In this document: one piece after another, positions 53,555-63,056 of the stretch
Position numbering within the stretch: position 1 is the first letter of the stretch
Layout of the letters: every line of letters begins with the position of its first letter
Assembly: GCA_964432595.1 (NCBI GenBank)
Contig: CAYSOF010000005.1
Coordinates: 124,001 to 188,000, forward strand
Origin: DASYLJ01 sp964432595
GTDB lineage: Bacteria; Desulfobacterota; Binatia; DP-6
Length of the DNA: 64,000 bases
Direction of reading: 5' to 3'
Position numbers and translations under genes: made by a program
Notes under the pieces: generated by a model
The model's input: only the letters and a program-made list of their open reading frames with translations
Databases searched by the model: none
Told to the model about the DNA's origin: nothing

Positions 53555-53979
53555 TCCCGACGACGGCCGAAGAGCCGGACGTCGCCCCGCAGGACCTCTA
53601 CATGCGGGCCCTCGAGCCCGACACCATCCTGCCCGACCAGTTCCATCGCAATTCGACACGCTCGCTGAGCGGCGAGCAGCGGCTGATGCTGGCGGTGCTC
53701 CTCGACGCCATGCACATCTACGCGCAGCCGGTCGAGGACTGGCAGCACGAGAAGCGCCGCCTGTTCGTCGAGACGCGACGCTGGTTCGAGAGCACGGACC
53801 GCACGTGGCCGTGCTCCTACGAGCGCGTCTGCGAGGCCCTGGACGTCGATCCCGACCGCTTGCGGCTCGCCATGCGGGCCCGGCGCCGCGCCGCCTGCGC
53901 GGCCCGATCGGAGCCGACGATCTCGATCCGCGCGCCACTCCCGGCGGTGGCGCCAGCGGTCGCACATGCCGGGCGCTAG
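53551..53979 (+). CDS. Conserved small protein of unknown function, coupled to the RHH gene
   Basis: The product is 142 aa from ATG 53551 (overlaps RHH stop). The core (LSGEQRLMLAVLLDAMHIYAQ...RRLFVETRRWFESTDRTWPCSYERVCEALDVDPDRLR) is a pattern I recognise from uncharacterised small deltaproteobacterial proteins: a helix with ERLMLAVL, then EA.EWF...D..WPFSFE.VCE.LG.DP..LR. The C-terminal half looks like a helix-turn-helix (SYERVCEALDVDPDRLRLAM), so DNA binding is possible. The tail is Arg/Ala-rich. It is placed between the RHH gene and a histidine kinase gene. Confidence 0.7.
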   Translation: MIPTTAEEPDVAPQDLYMRALEPDTILPDQFHRNSTRSLSGEQRLMLAVLLDAMHIYAQPVEDWQHEKRRLFVETRRWFESTDRTWPCSYERVCEALDVDPDRLRLAMRARRRAACAARSEPTISIRAPLPAVAPAVAHAGR

Positions 53980-54046
53980 GCGTGCATGACGCGATCCCTG
54001 GCCGGCCCTTCCGGCGTCGTGGCACAATGCCTCCTGCGGAGGCGCC

Positions 54047-55524
54047 ATGAAGCTGGCTCGCAAGCTGACGATCGCGCTCGTGCTGGGCATCTTGGTGGTG
54101 ATGGCCGGCCACGCCTGGGTGCAGTGGCGCAACGAGGTGACGCTGTTCCAGACGGACCTCGACCGTCCGTCACGCCGTGGCCGCGGATTCCTCGCCACGA
54201 TCCAGCAGATATGGATCCACGAGGGCGAACAGCGAGCGCGCCAGATCGTCGAGGAGGTCGCGAACGCGATCACGGAGCTCGACGCGCACTGGGTCCGCCT
54301 CGACGCGCCGCCCGGCGATCCGGAGGCACTCAAGCTCTCGGATGCCGAGAAGGCGCTGGTGGCCGCCGGCCAGATCCGTCGGGTCGTCATCGAAGAGCCC
54401 GACGGCGGGATGCGCCGCTACACCTACCTGCCGGTGGCGCCGAACGGGCTGGACGTGCTCGAGGTGGCCGAGTCGCTCGACCGGCAACAGCGCTACGTCA
54501 AGACGAGCCGCCTCGGCGTGGCGGCAACGACGCTGCTCATCGCGCTCGTCTGCGGCGCGAACGCGATGATGCTCGGCGTGCGGCTCGTCGGCAAACCGGT
54601 CGCCGAGGTGCGCGACAAGGCGCGACGGATCAGCGCCGGCGATTTCTCCGGCCGGCTGACCGTCCACCGACGTGACGAGATCGGCGAGCTCGCCGAGGAG
54701 ATGAACGCAATGTCCGATCAGCTCGAGGAAGCCAACCGCCGCGTCCTGGAGGAAACCCAGGCCCGGCTGGCGGCGCTGGAGCAGCTCCGTCACACGGACC
54801 GGCTCGCCACCGTGGGACAGCTCGCCGCCGGCGTGGCCCACGAGCTCGGCACTCCGCTCAGCATCGTCGCGGCGCGCGCGGCGTTGCTCGCCGACGGCAC
54901 CCAGTCGTCGAGCGACGTCACGGCGAATGCGAAGGTCATCGGCGAGCAGGCGCAGCGCATGACCACGATCATCCGCCAGCTCCTCGACTTCTCCCGCCGT
55001 CGCAGCGCACAGCTCGACGTCGCCGACGTGCAGCGCATCGTGGCGCGAACGCTCGACCTGCTCGCCTCCGCGTCGCACACGCGGCGGATCGCCGTGGAGT
55101 TCCCGACGACGCCGGCGCCGATCCTTGCGCGCGTCGACGGCAGCCAGATCCAGCAGGCCCTCGCGAACATCGTCGTCAATGCGATCCAGGCGCTCCCCGA
55201 GGGCGGCACGCTGCACGTCACCGTCGGCACCGAGCGCGCGCGGCCGCCGGCCGACCCAACCCACCCGGAGAGCGACTGGGTCTGCGTGACGATCCGTGAC
55301 GAGGGGCCCGGAATCGCGCCGGAGGACCTGCCCCACATCTTCGAGCCGTTCTTCACGACGAAGGACGTCGGCCAGGGTACGGGCCTCGGCCTGTCGGTCG
55401 CCCACGGCATCGTGACCGACCACGGCGGCTGGGTCGGCGTCGACAGCACGCCCGGCGCCGGCACGACGTTCCGTGTCTACCTGCCGGCGCTCGGCCAGGC
55501 CGACGAGCAGCTGGGCGCGGTCTC

Positions 55525-55528
<4 letters not shown>
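54047..55528 (+). CDS. Membrane sensor histidine kinase (HAMP, HisKA)
   Basis: The product is 493 aa from ATG 54047. TM1 (LTIALVLGILVVMAGHAWV), periplasmic domain ~30-160, TM2 (LGVAATTLLIALVCGANAM), HAMP (VRLVGKPVAEVRDKARRISAGDF), HisKA with His265 (GVAHELGTPLSIV), HATPase (NIVVNAIQALPEGG; GEGPG-like DEGPGI; FEPFFTTKDVGQGTGLGLSVAHG). Family knowledge: an NtrB/ZraS-like kinase that phosphorylates the NtrC-type regulator encoded next, overlapping by GTGA. The signal is unknown; the periplasmic part is of the size of CHASE/Cache-free stress sensors. It is separate from the hybrid kinase system at 20482. Confidence 0.92.
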
Positions 55529-56882
<1,354 letters not shown>

Positions 56883-56886
<4 letters not shown>

Positions 56887-57884
56887 TCCTCGGGCCATGG
56901 GGGCGGGATGATCACGCCCTCGCGGATCTTCGCGGCGAACGCCGGATCGTCCTCCGCGGCCTTCGCGCGCGCGTCGATGGCGCTCGCGGCCTTCACCTCG
57001 GCGAACGGCCGCGACGTGTCGATCGACTTCGCCTCGTACAGCATCTCGTCGGCGTGCCCGTTGGCATAGATGCGCCAGTCCCACGGCACCGCGGCGCCGA
57101 TCGCGAGCACGTGGGTGCGGATCGTCGTCGTGCAGTTGTGGGAGATCGTGTTGTAGAACATCGGGTGCTCGACGAGCTCGTTCATCGACTTCACGTAGTC
57201 GAGCAGCACCTTGCGCGCGCGGCCGCGCGGCATGCGCAGCGGGTACACGAACACGTTCTCGCCGCGATGGTTCGTCCGTAGCGCGACCACGTCGCGCTCG
57301 TCGGCCACCACGTAGTAGAGCTCGTAGCTCTTGAAGAAGCCGGCGATCGGCGAATAGATCTCGCCGACCTCCTTCCGCAGCTCGACGGAGATCGCCAGGT
57401 GCTGGCCGTCGGTGAAGCGCCAGCTCATGATCGTGTGCGCGATCGTCGGCGAGCCCCAGTAGGACATGAACAGGTCGGCGCCCTGCAGCTTCGCCAGGTC
57501 GTAGGTGCGCGTCTCCCAGCGCTCGGTCCAGTCGGTCTCGGTGCGGTAGTCGAAGTCGCGGACGTTCTCGATCGTCAGCGTGTCGCCGACGAGCGTTCCG
57601 CGCGGCAGGCGGGCGACGTCCGACGACCAGTTGCGGTCGTTGCGCGGCTGCACCGTCCACCACCAGCCGAAGAGGACGAGCGTCAGCAGCGCGAAGACGC
57701 CGATCTTCCGGCCGAACGGGCGGACGCCGACGAGGATGCCGAGCCCCGCGAGCGTCCAGATGCCGGCGAGCACGTTCGCCACCCGTCCGCCGCCCGGGCC
57801 GGTGAAGTGCAGCGCGGCGGCGCCCCACGCGAGCAGCCCGACGGCCACCAGGACGACCAGGGCCCGCGCCGCGCCCCGGATCAT
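56883..57884 (-). CDS. DUF4105 membrane protein
   Basis: The product is 333 aa from ATG 57884. Three N-terminal transmembrane helices (ALVVLVAVGLLAWGAAAL; VLAGIWTLAGLGILVGV; IGVFALLTLVLFGWWW). The soluble part matches DUF4105: NWSSDVARLPRGTLVGD, VRDFDYRTETDWTERWETRTYDL in part, AHTIMSWRF, YYVVADERDVVALRT, and the conserved FYNTISHNCTTTIRTH. The His-Asn-Cys (HNC) block is typical of a NlpC/P60-like Cys hydrolase or lipid-linked enzyme, but the family is uncharacterised. The start overlaps the stop of the lipase-like gene (ATGA), so the two are co-expressed. Confidence 0.85.
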
Positions 57885-59746
57885 AGCGCGGGCTGCGGCG
57901 CGGGCACGTGACCGGACGTCTCTTCGTACTCGGCGAGGTGGAGCAGCAGGATGCGGCGCACCTCGGCGACCGTCGCGGGGTTCGACTGGCATGAATGCCC
58001 GGAGCGCACGACGAGCTCGGACTCCACGTCGGTGCGATGGGCGCTCCGGTACTCGACGACGCCATCGTCGAGCTCTTCGGGCGGCCCCTCTCCCTGCACC
58101 GCCACGATGGAGTTCGAGGCGATGCCGGGCGCCACCGGCATCTCGGCCAGCGTCTTCACGAACGGGTTCGTCGGCGTCATGTTGTCCACCGCCGTGGGCG
58201 CGCGGAACGTCGCGAACTCCGGATTGCCCTTCACGATCTCGGCGACGCTGTCGAGCGCCCGGCGCGGGAGCTTGATGAACCGCGAGACGTAGTGCGCGAG
58301 GAAGTTGCCGGTGAGGTAGCTGCCCCGGTGCGGGGTTGCGACGAAGATGACGCGCTTCACGAACGGCAGCGGCTTCAGGAAGAGCATGCTGCGAAACAGC
58401 TCGCGCGTCTCGTCCGACATCTTGAGCTGCTCGAAGGGCGTCTTCCAGAGGTAGAACTTGTCGCCGCTGTCGACGGCCGTCAGCTTCGTCAGCAGGCCGC
58501 CCTGGCTGTGGCCGATCACGACCATGTCGTGGAGCGCCGGGTCCGTCCCCTGCGGATCCAGCCGATTCACGGCGTCCGTGAGCAGCTGGCGCAGCGACGC
58601 CGCCGTGTAGAGGATCGGGTTCCCCGTATCGTACGTGAAGAACCAGAAGGTGAAGTGATCGCGGATCGCCGGCATGTTCGACAGGTCGTTCACCATGTCG
58701 GCCCAGCGCGTGACGCTCGACGCCGTCCCGTGGACGAAGACCACCGGGATACGCCCGCGGATGTACGGCTGCGTGGCGCGCAGCTTCGTGGGCACCTCGC
58801 CGAGGAGGCCGTTGCCGAAGAAGCCGCGCAGCTCCATCTCCCACGGCCGCGACTGCGTCAGGGCGTATGCGAGCGCAGCCGTCGGCTCCACCTCGAGCGG
58901 AACGTCACGCTCGCCGACGCGCACCGTCTCGGTCACCTGAGCGTCGTAGAGGTCTAGCGTGGCCTGGACGCGGCCGGCGGCGATCTGGCGGCGCGCGTTC
59001 GGCACGCGCAGCAAGGCCGTCACGGGTACGCGGGTGTTCGGGGCGACGAACTCGTACGGCTCCCCTGCGACCGGCGCGGTGGTCGCGGCGAGTGGCGCGC
59101 CGAGCCCCGTCCGCCGGTAGCGCTCCTGCAGGCCGACGACCTGGATCTCGGCCGCCGGCGCGAACCGGACCATCTGCCGCTCGCCCCAGCGCAGCTGCGA
59201 CTCGTCGAACGCCACCTCCAGCTCGCCGAACGGCAGGCGGTAGACGCCGGCGGCGATCAGGACGTGGCGGCCCCGCTGGCCTTCGGCGAAGCCGTTGGTC
59301 AGGCCGACGTTGTAGAAGTCCGACGCCAGCCGCACCCGCGGATCGAAGCGATGCGGCGTCAGCTCCCGCCGTGCGGGGAACAGGAAGGCCCACGAGTACA
59401 GCGCCGCCGCGAGGTAGTGCGGCTTCGGGTCCTTCGCGCGCTCGGCGTAGCTGAACGACAGCTCGGCGAGCGCGAAGACGATGTCCGGGTCGGCGTCGTC
59501 GCCGGTGATCTGCGCGTGCAGCGCCGCGAGGACGTGCTCCGGATGCTTCTGGAACGACGCCAGCAGATCGAAGCGGTGCAGGACGTTGTGCGTCTGACCG
59601 CTGACCTCGTCGCCGGTGAGGATGCTGCGCGTCAGCTCGCGGTGCACCGTCTTCGGATCGGCGTAGCGCACGCGCACCGGCGGCGAACAGGCGACGCCCA
59701 GCAGCGCGAGGACGACGGCTGATGCGACGACGCGGTTCGGTGTCAC
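57881..59746 (-). CDS. Lipase-like alpha/beta-hydrolase lipoprotein
   Basis: The product is about 621 aa from GTG 59746. The longer reading starts at TTG 59803, which I consider less likely because the GTG begins a clean lipoprotein signal ending LLGVAC. The first ~350 residues are a helical/beta region unique to this family (YSWAFLFPARRELTPHRFDPRVR). The alpha/beta hydrolase follows: IPVVFVHGTASSVTRWADMV, nucleophile GHSQGG (MVVIGHSQGGLLTKLTA), VIFVATPHRGSYL, and a late His in SGHSCQSNP. Family knowledge: PGAP1/LipA-like esterases anchored at the outer membrane. It is translationally coupled to the DUF4105 gene, hinting at joint lipid turnover. Confidence 0.85.
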   Translation of the reverse strand: MTPNRVVASAVVLALLGVACSPPVRVRYADPKTVHRELTRSILTGDEVSGQTHNVLHRFDLLASFQKHPEHVLAALHAQITGDDADPDIVFALAELSFSYAERAKDPKPHYLAAALYSWAFLFPARRELTPHRFDPRVRLASDFYNVGLTNGFAEGQRGRHVLIAAGVYRLPFGELEVAFDESQLRWGERQMVRFAPAAEIQVVGLQERYRRTGLGAPLAATTAPVAGEPYEFVAPNTRVPVTALLRVPNARRQIAAGRVQATLDLYDAQVTETVRVGERDVPLEVEPTAALAYALTQSRPWEMELRGFFGNGLLGEVPTKLRATQPYIRGRIPVVFVHGTASSVTRWADMVNDLSNMPAIRDHFTFWFFTYDTGNPILYTAASLRQLLTDAVNRLDPQGTDPALHDMVVIGHSQGGLLTKLTAVDSGDKFYLWKTPFEQLKMSDETRELFRSMLFLKPLPFVKRVIFVATPHRGSYLTGNFLAHYVSRFIKLPRRALDSVAEIVKGNPEFATFRAPTAVDNMTPTNPFVKTLAEMPVAPGIASNSIVAVQGEGPPEELDDGVVEYRSAHRTDVESELVVRSGHSCQSNPATVAEVRRILLLHLAEYEETSGHVPAPQPAL

Positions 59747-59823
59747 CCGTGCAATTCGGTTCGCGAAGCGGCCCACGCGCTCTTCGAGCCTAGTTGTCGA
59801 CAAAATTCAACAGTGGGTTGCCG

Positions 59824-60843
59824 TCAGCGCGGCGTCACCGCATAGGGATTGCCGCGCAGCGCATTCGACACGTCCATGATCGCCTTCTGCGCGCGCACGC
59901 TGTTGCCGGCCTCGTCGAGCGGCGGCGAGAAGGCCGCGATGCCGAACTTCCCGGGCGAGACGGCGATGATGCCGCCGCCGACGCCGCTCTTCGCCGGCAG
60001 GCCGGTCGCGAAAAGCCACTTGCCCGAGTCGTCGTACATGCCGGCGGTCGCCATGACCGCGAGGATCCCCGGCACGTGCGACGCGGCGATGACCTGCTTC
60101 TTCGTGACGGGATTCGTCCCGCCGTTCGCGAGCGTGGCGGCCATCACCGCCAGGTCGCGCGTATCGACGTCCACGGAGCACTGGCGGGTGTAGAGGTCCG
60201 TCGCGCGCTCGGGCCGCTCCTTGATGCGGCCGTACGCGTGCATCAGCATGCCGATGGCGCGATTGCGCTGGTTCGTTGCCGACTCGGACTCGTACACCTC
60301 CTGGTTCACCGCCAGGTCCCGGCCCGCGAACGCGCCGTAGAGGCCGATGATCTTGTTCCAGATGGCCTGCTCGTCGCCGCCCGACACCATGCTGGTGACC
60401 GCGATGGCGCCCGGGTTCACGAACGCGTTCATCTCGTGGCCCCGGTACTGCTCGACGGCGACGATCGAGTTGAACGCCTGCCCGGTCGCGTCCACCCCCA
60501 CCCCGTCCTCGATGGCCTGATCGCCGTGCTCCTGCATCACCTCGGCCATGGTGAACACCTTCGAGATCGACTGCATCGAGAAGCGTCGATCGGCGTCGCC
60601 GACGGCGTGGACCTCCCCGTCCACCGTGACGACGACGATGCCGAACAGATGGGACGGCACCTTCGCGAGCACCGGGATGTAGTCGGCGTTCTTCCCCTCG
60701 GTGAGCCCCGCGTACCTGGCGTGGGCCGCCGCGAGCGCGGCGTCCACGTCGGCCTTCGCGGGGAGCTGCCCCGCGGCGGGCGACGGGAGGATCGTGCAGG
60801 TCGTCAGGGCCGCGCAGAGCAGCCAGGCGGTGCGTGTCGTCAT
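59824..60843 (-). CDS. glsA: Exported glutaminase (glutaminase A family)
   Basis: The product is 339 aa from ATG 60843. Signal: MTTRTAWLLCAALTTCTILPSPAAG. Beta-lactamase-like fold with catalytic Ser92-x-x-Lys95 (FSMQSISKVFTMAEVM), then AFNSIVAVEQYRGHEMNAFVNPGAIAVTSM in part, QRNRAIGMLM and GLPAKSGVGGGIIAV, all glutaminase A hallmarks. Family knowledge: hydrolyses glutamine to glutamate and ammonia; most bacterial GlsA are cytosolic, so a signal peptide suggests periplasmic nitrogen scavenging. The leader (68 bases) can fold to hide the ribosome site (see 60845-60900). It lies downstream of the sulfatase-like gene on the same strand. Confidence 0.93.
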   Translation of the reverse strand: MTTRTAWLLCAALTTCTILPSPAAGQLPAKADVDAALAAAHARYAGLTEGKNADYIPVLAKVPSHLFGIVVVTVDGEVHAVGDADRRFSMQSISKVFTMAEVMQEHGDQAIEDGVGVDATGQAFNSIVAVEQYRGHEMNAFVNPGAIAVTSMVSGGDEQAIWNKIIGLYGAFAGRDLAVNQEVYESESATNQRNRAIGMLMHAYGRIKERPERATDLYTRQCSVDVDTRDLAVMAATLANGGTNPVTKKQVIAASHVPGILAVMATAGMYDDSGKWLFATGLPAKSGVGGGIIAVSPGKFGIAAFSPPLDEAGNSVRAQKAIMDVSNALRGNPYAVTPR

Positions 60844-60844
60844 C

Positions 60845-60900
60845 GGCGTTCCTTCCTGCTCGACCGCGCGGTCGATGTCGAGGCGGCTGAAAGGAACGCC
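60845..60900 (-). promoter_or_regulatory. Leader hairpin that can sequester the glutaminase ribosome site
   Basis: On the minus strand GGCGTTCCTT (60900-60891) pairs exactly with AAGGAACGCC (60854-60845), which contains most of the ribosome site AGGAAGGAA one base before the ATG. Inside the loop lies a perfect 16-bp palindrome TCGACCGCGCGGTCGA (60860-60875). The two stems nest, so translation should be low unless the structure opens. Confidence 0.62.
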
Positions 60901-60911
60901 CGACCCGACGG

Positions 60912-63056
60912 TCACGGACGCGGCGGACGCAGGATCGCCGCCGCCTGGACCCGCGCCATGAGCGGCGCCCACTGCGGCGTCGCGCGCAGCGACGCGAAGT
61001 CCTCGTTGTCGTCGAGCAGGTCGGGCATCGCCAGCCCGCGCGCGATCGCGTCGTCGAGCGCCGCCACCGCCGGCGCGACGTCGCCCTGGAGCGCGTCGAG
61101 GCACGCCAGGTTGTACGGCGGGATCCACGAGTCGGGCCGCAGCGTCGCGGCGTCGGCGTAGTAGCGGCGTGCGGCCGCGTCGTCGCCGAGGAAGCGGGCC
61201 GTGTTGCCCGCCTGGATGACGACCTCGAACGACGACGGCACTGCGACGAGGACCCGGCGGTAGTACTCGAGCGCGCGCGCCCAGTCATGACGGTCGTAGA
61301 ACAGGTCGCCCAGCCGGCGATGGACGTGCGGATACGTCGGATCGAGGGCGATCGCCTTCCGGTACCACGCCTCCGCGCCGGCATCGTCGCCGCGTGCCGC
61401 CGCGATGAACCCGAGGTTGCTCATCGCCTCGACGTAGGTTGGCGCCAGCCCGAGCGCCTCCTGAAACCGCGTCGTCGCAGCGTCCAGATCGTTGCGGCGG
61501 AGCGCCAGCGCGCCGAGCGCGCCGAGCACGCGATGCTGGCGCGTGTCGCGCGCCAGCGATTCCTCGTAGATGCGCTCCGCGGCCGCGTAGTCCCCGCGCC
61601 GCACCGCGGAGAGCGCCAGGACGTTGCGGGCCGTCACGTTGTTCGGCGCGACCGCGAGCACGTCGGCGAGCAGCGCCTCGGCGCGCTCCCACTGCGCCAG
61701 CTGGGCGAGCTGCCGCGCCTCCTGCAGCTTCGCATAGATCGGCATGCCGTCCTTCGGGTCCATGCCGGCCATCTCCGCCCGCTGTTCGGGCGGCGCCAGA
61801 TAGCCGAGCGCGCGCAGCATCTCCTCGGTCTCGCGGTCCATGGTGCGCGTCGGCGCCGTGAGGGCGCGCCGCCCGCTCTCCGCCATGACGGTCTCGAGCG
61901 TCCGCTCGAGCGGCTTCGCGGCGGCCGCTTCGGCCGGCAGGCGATTCGTGAGCTCGCGCGGATCGGCGCGCAGGTCGTACAGCTCGGGCCGCGGCGCCTG
62001 GATCCACTTGCGCCCGTCCTCGCGCACGCCGAAGAGCGGCGCCATGCCGAAGCCTTCTTCCGCGAGGCGTGCTTCCGCGTACTGCGACAGCGCGGGCGGC
62101 GCAGCCCGCCCCTGCAGCGGCGCCAGCAGGCTCGTGCCTTGCATCGTCGTGCCGGCGTCGAGGCCGAGGACGGCCAGCACGGTCGGCATCAGGTCGATGT
62201 GCCGCACCGGCCCCGGATACGTGGTCTTCGCCGGCAGCACGCCCGGCAGGCGCCAGACGAGCGGCACGCGGATCGTCGCGTCGTAGATGAAGATGCCGTG
62301 CGTCGGCTCGCCGTGCTCGCCGAGGCTTTCGCCGTGGTCGGCGGTGAGCACGACGAGGGTGTCGTCGAGCGTGCCGTCGTCGCGCAAACGGTCCAGCAAC
62401 CGGCCGACGGCACGGTCGGTCGCCGCGATCTCGGCGTCGTAGGCCGTCGGCGCCATCGTCGCGAGCTCGGGGGCGACCGACGCGTACGGCTGGTGCGGAT
62501 CGAAGAGGTGGACCCAGAGGAAGAACGGCGTGCCGCGCTCCCGGCCGTCCAACCACGCGACGGCACGGTCGATCGTTCGCGACGCCGGCCGCTCGCGGAT
62601 CATGAACAGCTCGGGCTCGTCCTCCGCCCAGAGCTCGTCGTCGTAGACGTCGAAGCCCTGGTCCACGCCGTAGCGCCGCGACAGCACCGCCGCCGAGACG
62701 AACGCGCCGGTACGGTAGCCGGCATCGCGGAGCCGCTCCGCCAGCGTGACGGCCTCGGCCGGCAGCGCGTAGTTGCCGTTGTCGCGCACGCCGTGCGCGG
62801 GCGGATAGAGCCCGGTCATGATCGAGCTGTGGGCCGGCAGCGTGATCGGCGACGCGGTGGTCGCCTCGGTGCAGCGCACGCCCTCGGCGGCGAGCCGGTC
62901 GATGGCCGGCGTCTGCGCGAGGCCGAAGCCGTAGCAGCCGAGGCGGTCGGCGCGCAGCGTGTCGATCGTGACGACGAGGACGTTCGGCCGCGACGGGCGA
63001 TCGCAGCCCGCGACGAGCAACGCGGCGACGAACGTCCAGACGACGCGTCGTCTCAG
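60912..63056 (-). CDS. Sulfatase/phosphatase-fold lipoprotein with C-terminal TPR repeats, apparent CTG start
   Basis: The product is 714 aa. Signal and lipobox: RRRVVWTFVAALLVAGC18. Alkaline-phosphatase superfamily core: NVLVVTIDTLRADRLGCYG (Asp32), VLTADHGESLGEHG, YDLRADPRELTNRL. The usual FGly motif C-x-P-S-R is replaced by T72LPAH in ASPITLPAHSSIMTG, so a Thr nucleophile is likely and formylglycine chemistry is ruled out. From ~residue 480 there are about five TPRs (YAAAERIYEESLARDTRQHR; DAAGAEAWYRKAIALDP-like). The only start giving a signal peptide is CTG at 63056, overlapping the upstream stop as CTGA, with GGGGAAG about eight bases before. No ATG/GTG/TTG in frame precedes the signal closely. 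Confidence 0.82.
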   Translation of the reverse strand: MRRRVVWTFVAALLVAGCDRPSRPNVLVVTIDTLRADRLGCYGFGLAQTPAIDRLAAEGVRCTEATTASPITLPAHSSIMTGLYPPAHGVRDNGNYALPAEAVTLAERLRDAGYRTGAFVSAAVLSRRYGVDQGFDVYDDELWAEDEPELFMIRERPASRTIDRAVAWLDGRERGTPFFLWVHLFDPHQPYASVAPELATMAPTAYDAEIAATDRAVGRLLDRLRDDGTLDDTLVVLTADHGESLGEHGEPTHGIFIYDATIRVPLVWRLPGVLPAKTTYPGPVRHIDLMPTVLAVLGLDAGTTMQGTSLLAPLQGRAAPPALSQYAEARLAEEGFGMAPLFGVREDGRKWIQAPRPELYDLRADPRELTNRLPAEAAAAKPLERTLETVMAESGRRALTAPTRTMDRETEEMLRALGYLAPPEQRAEMAGMDPKDGMPIYAKLQEARQLAQLAQWERAEALLADVLAVAPNNVTARNVLALSAVRRGDYAAAERIYEESLARDTRQHRVLGALGALALRRNDLDAATTRFQEALGLAPTYVEAMSNLGFIAAARGDDAGAEAWYRKAIALDPTYPHVHRRLGDLFYDRHDWARALEYYRRVLVAVPSSFEVVIQAGNTARFLGDDAAARRYYADAATLRPDSWIPPYNLACLDALQGDVAPAVAALDDAIARGLAMPDLLDDNEDFASLRATPQWAPLMARVQAAAILRPPRP

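Noticed and set aside
53360..53979. Classical toxin-antitoxin pair
   Set aside because: The first protein fits an antitoxin-like RHH, but the second has no toxin family motif (RelE, PIN, HicA, MazF or similar).
54000..54046. Sigma-54 promoter before the second kinase operon (TGGCACAATGCC)
   Set aside because: The GG and GC doublets do not have 10-base spacing in any register, so it fails the -24/-12 rule.
60912..63056. True sulfatase
   Set aside because: The formylglycine motif Cys/Ser-x-Pro-x-Arg is missing; the site reads TLPAH.
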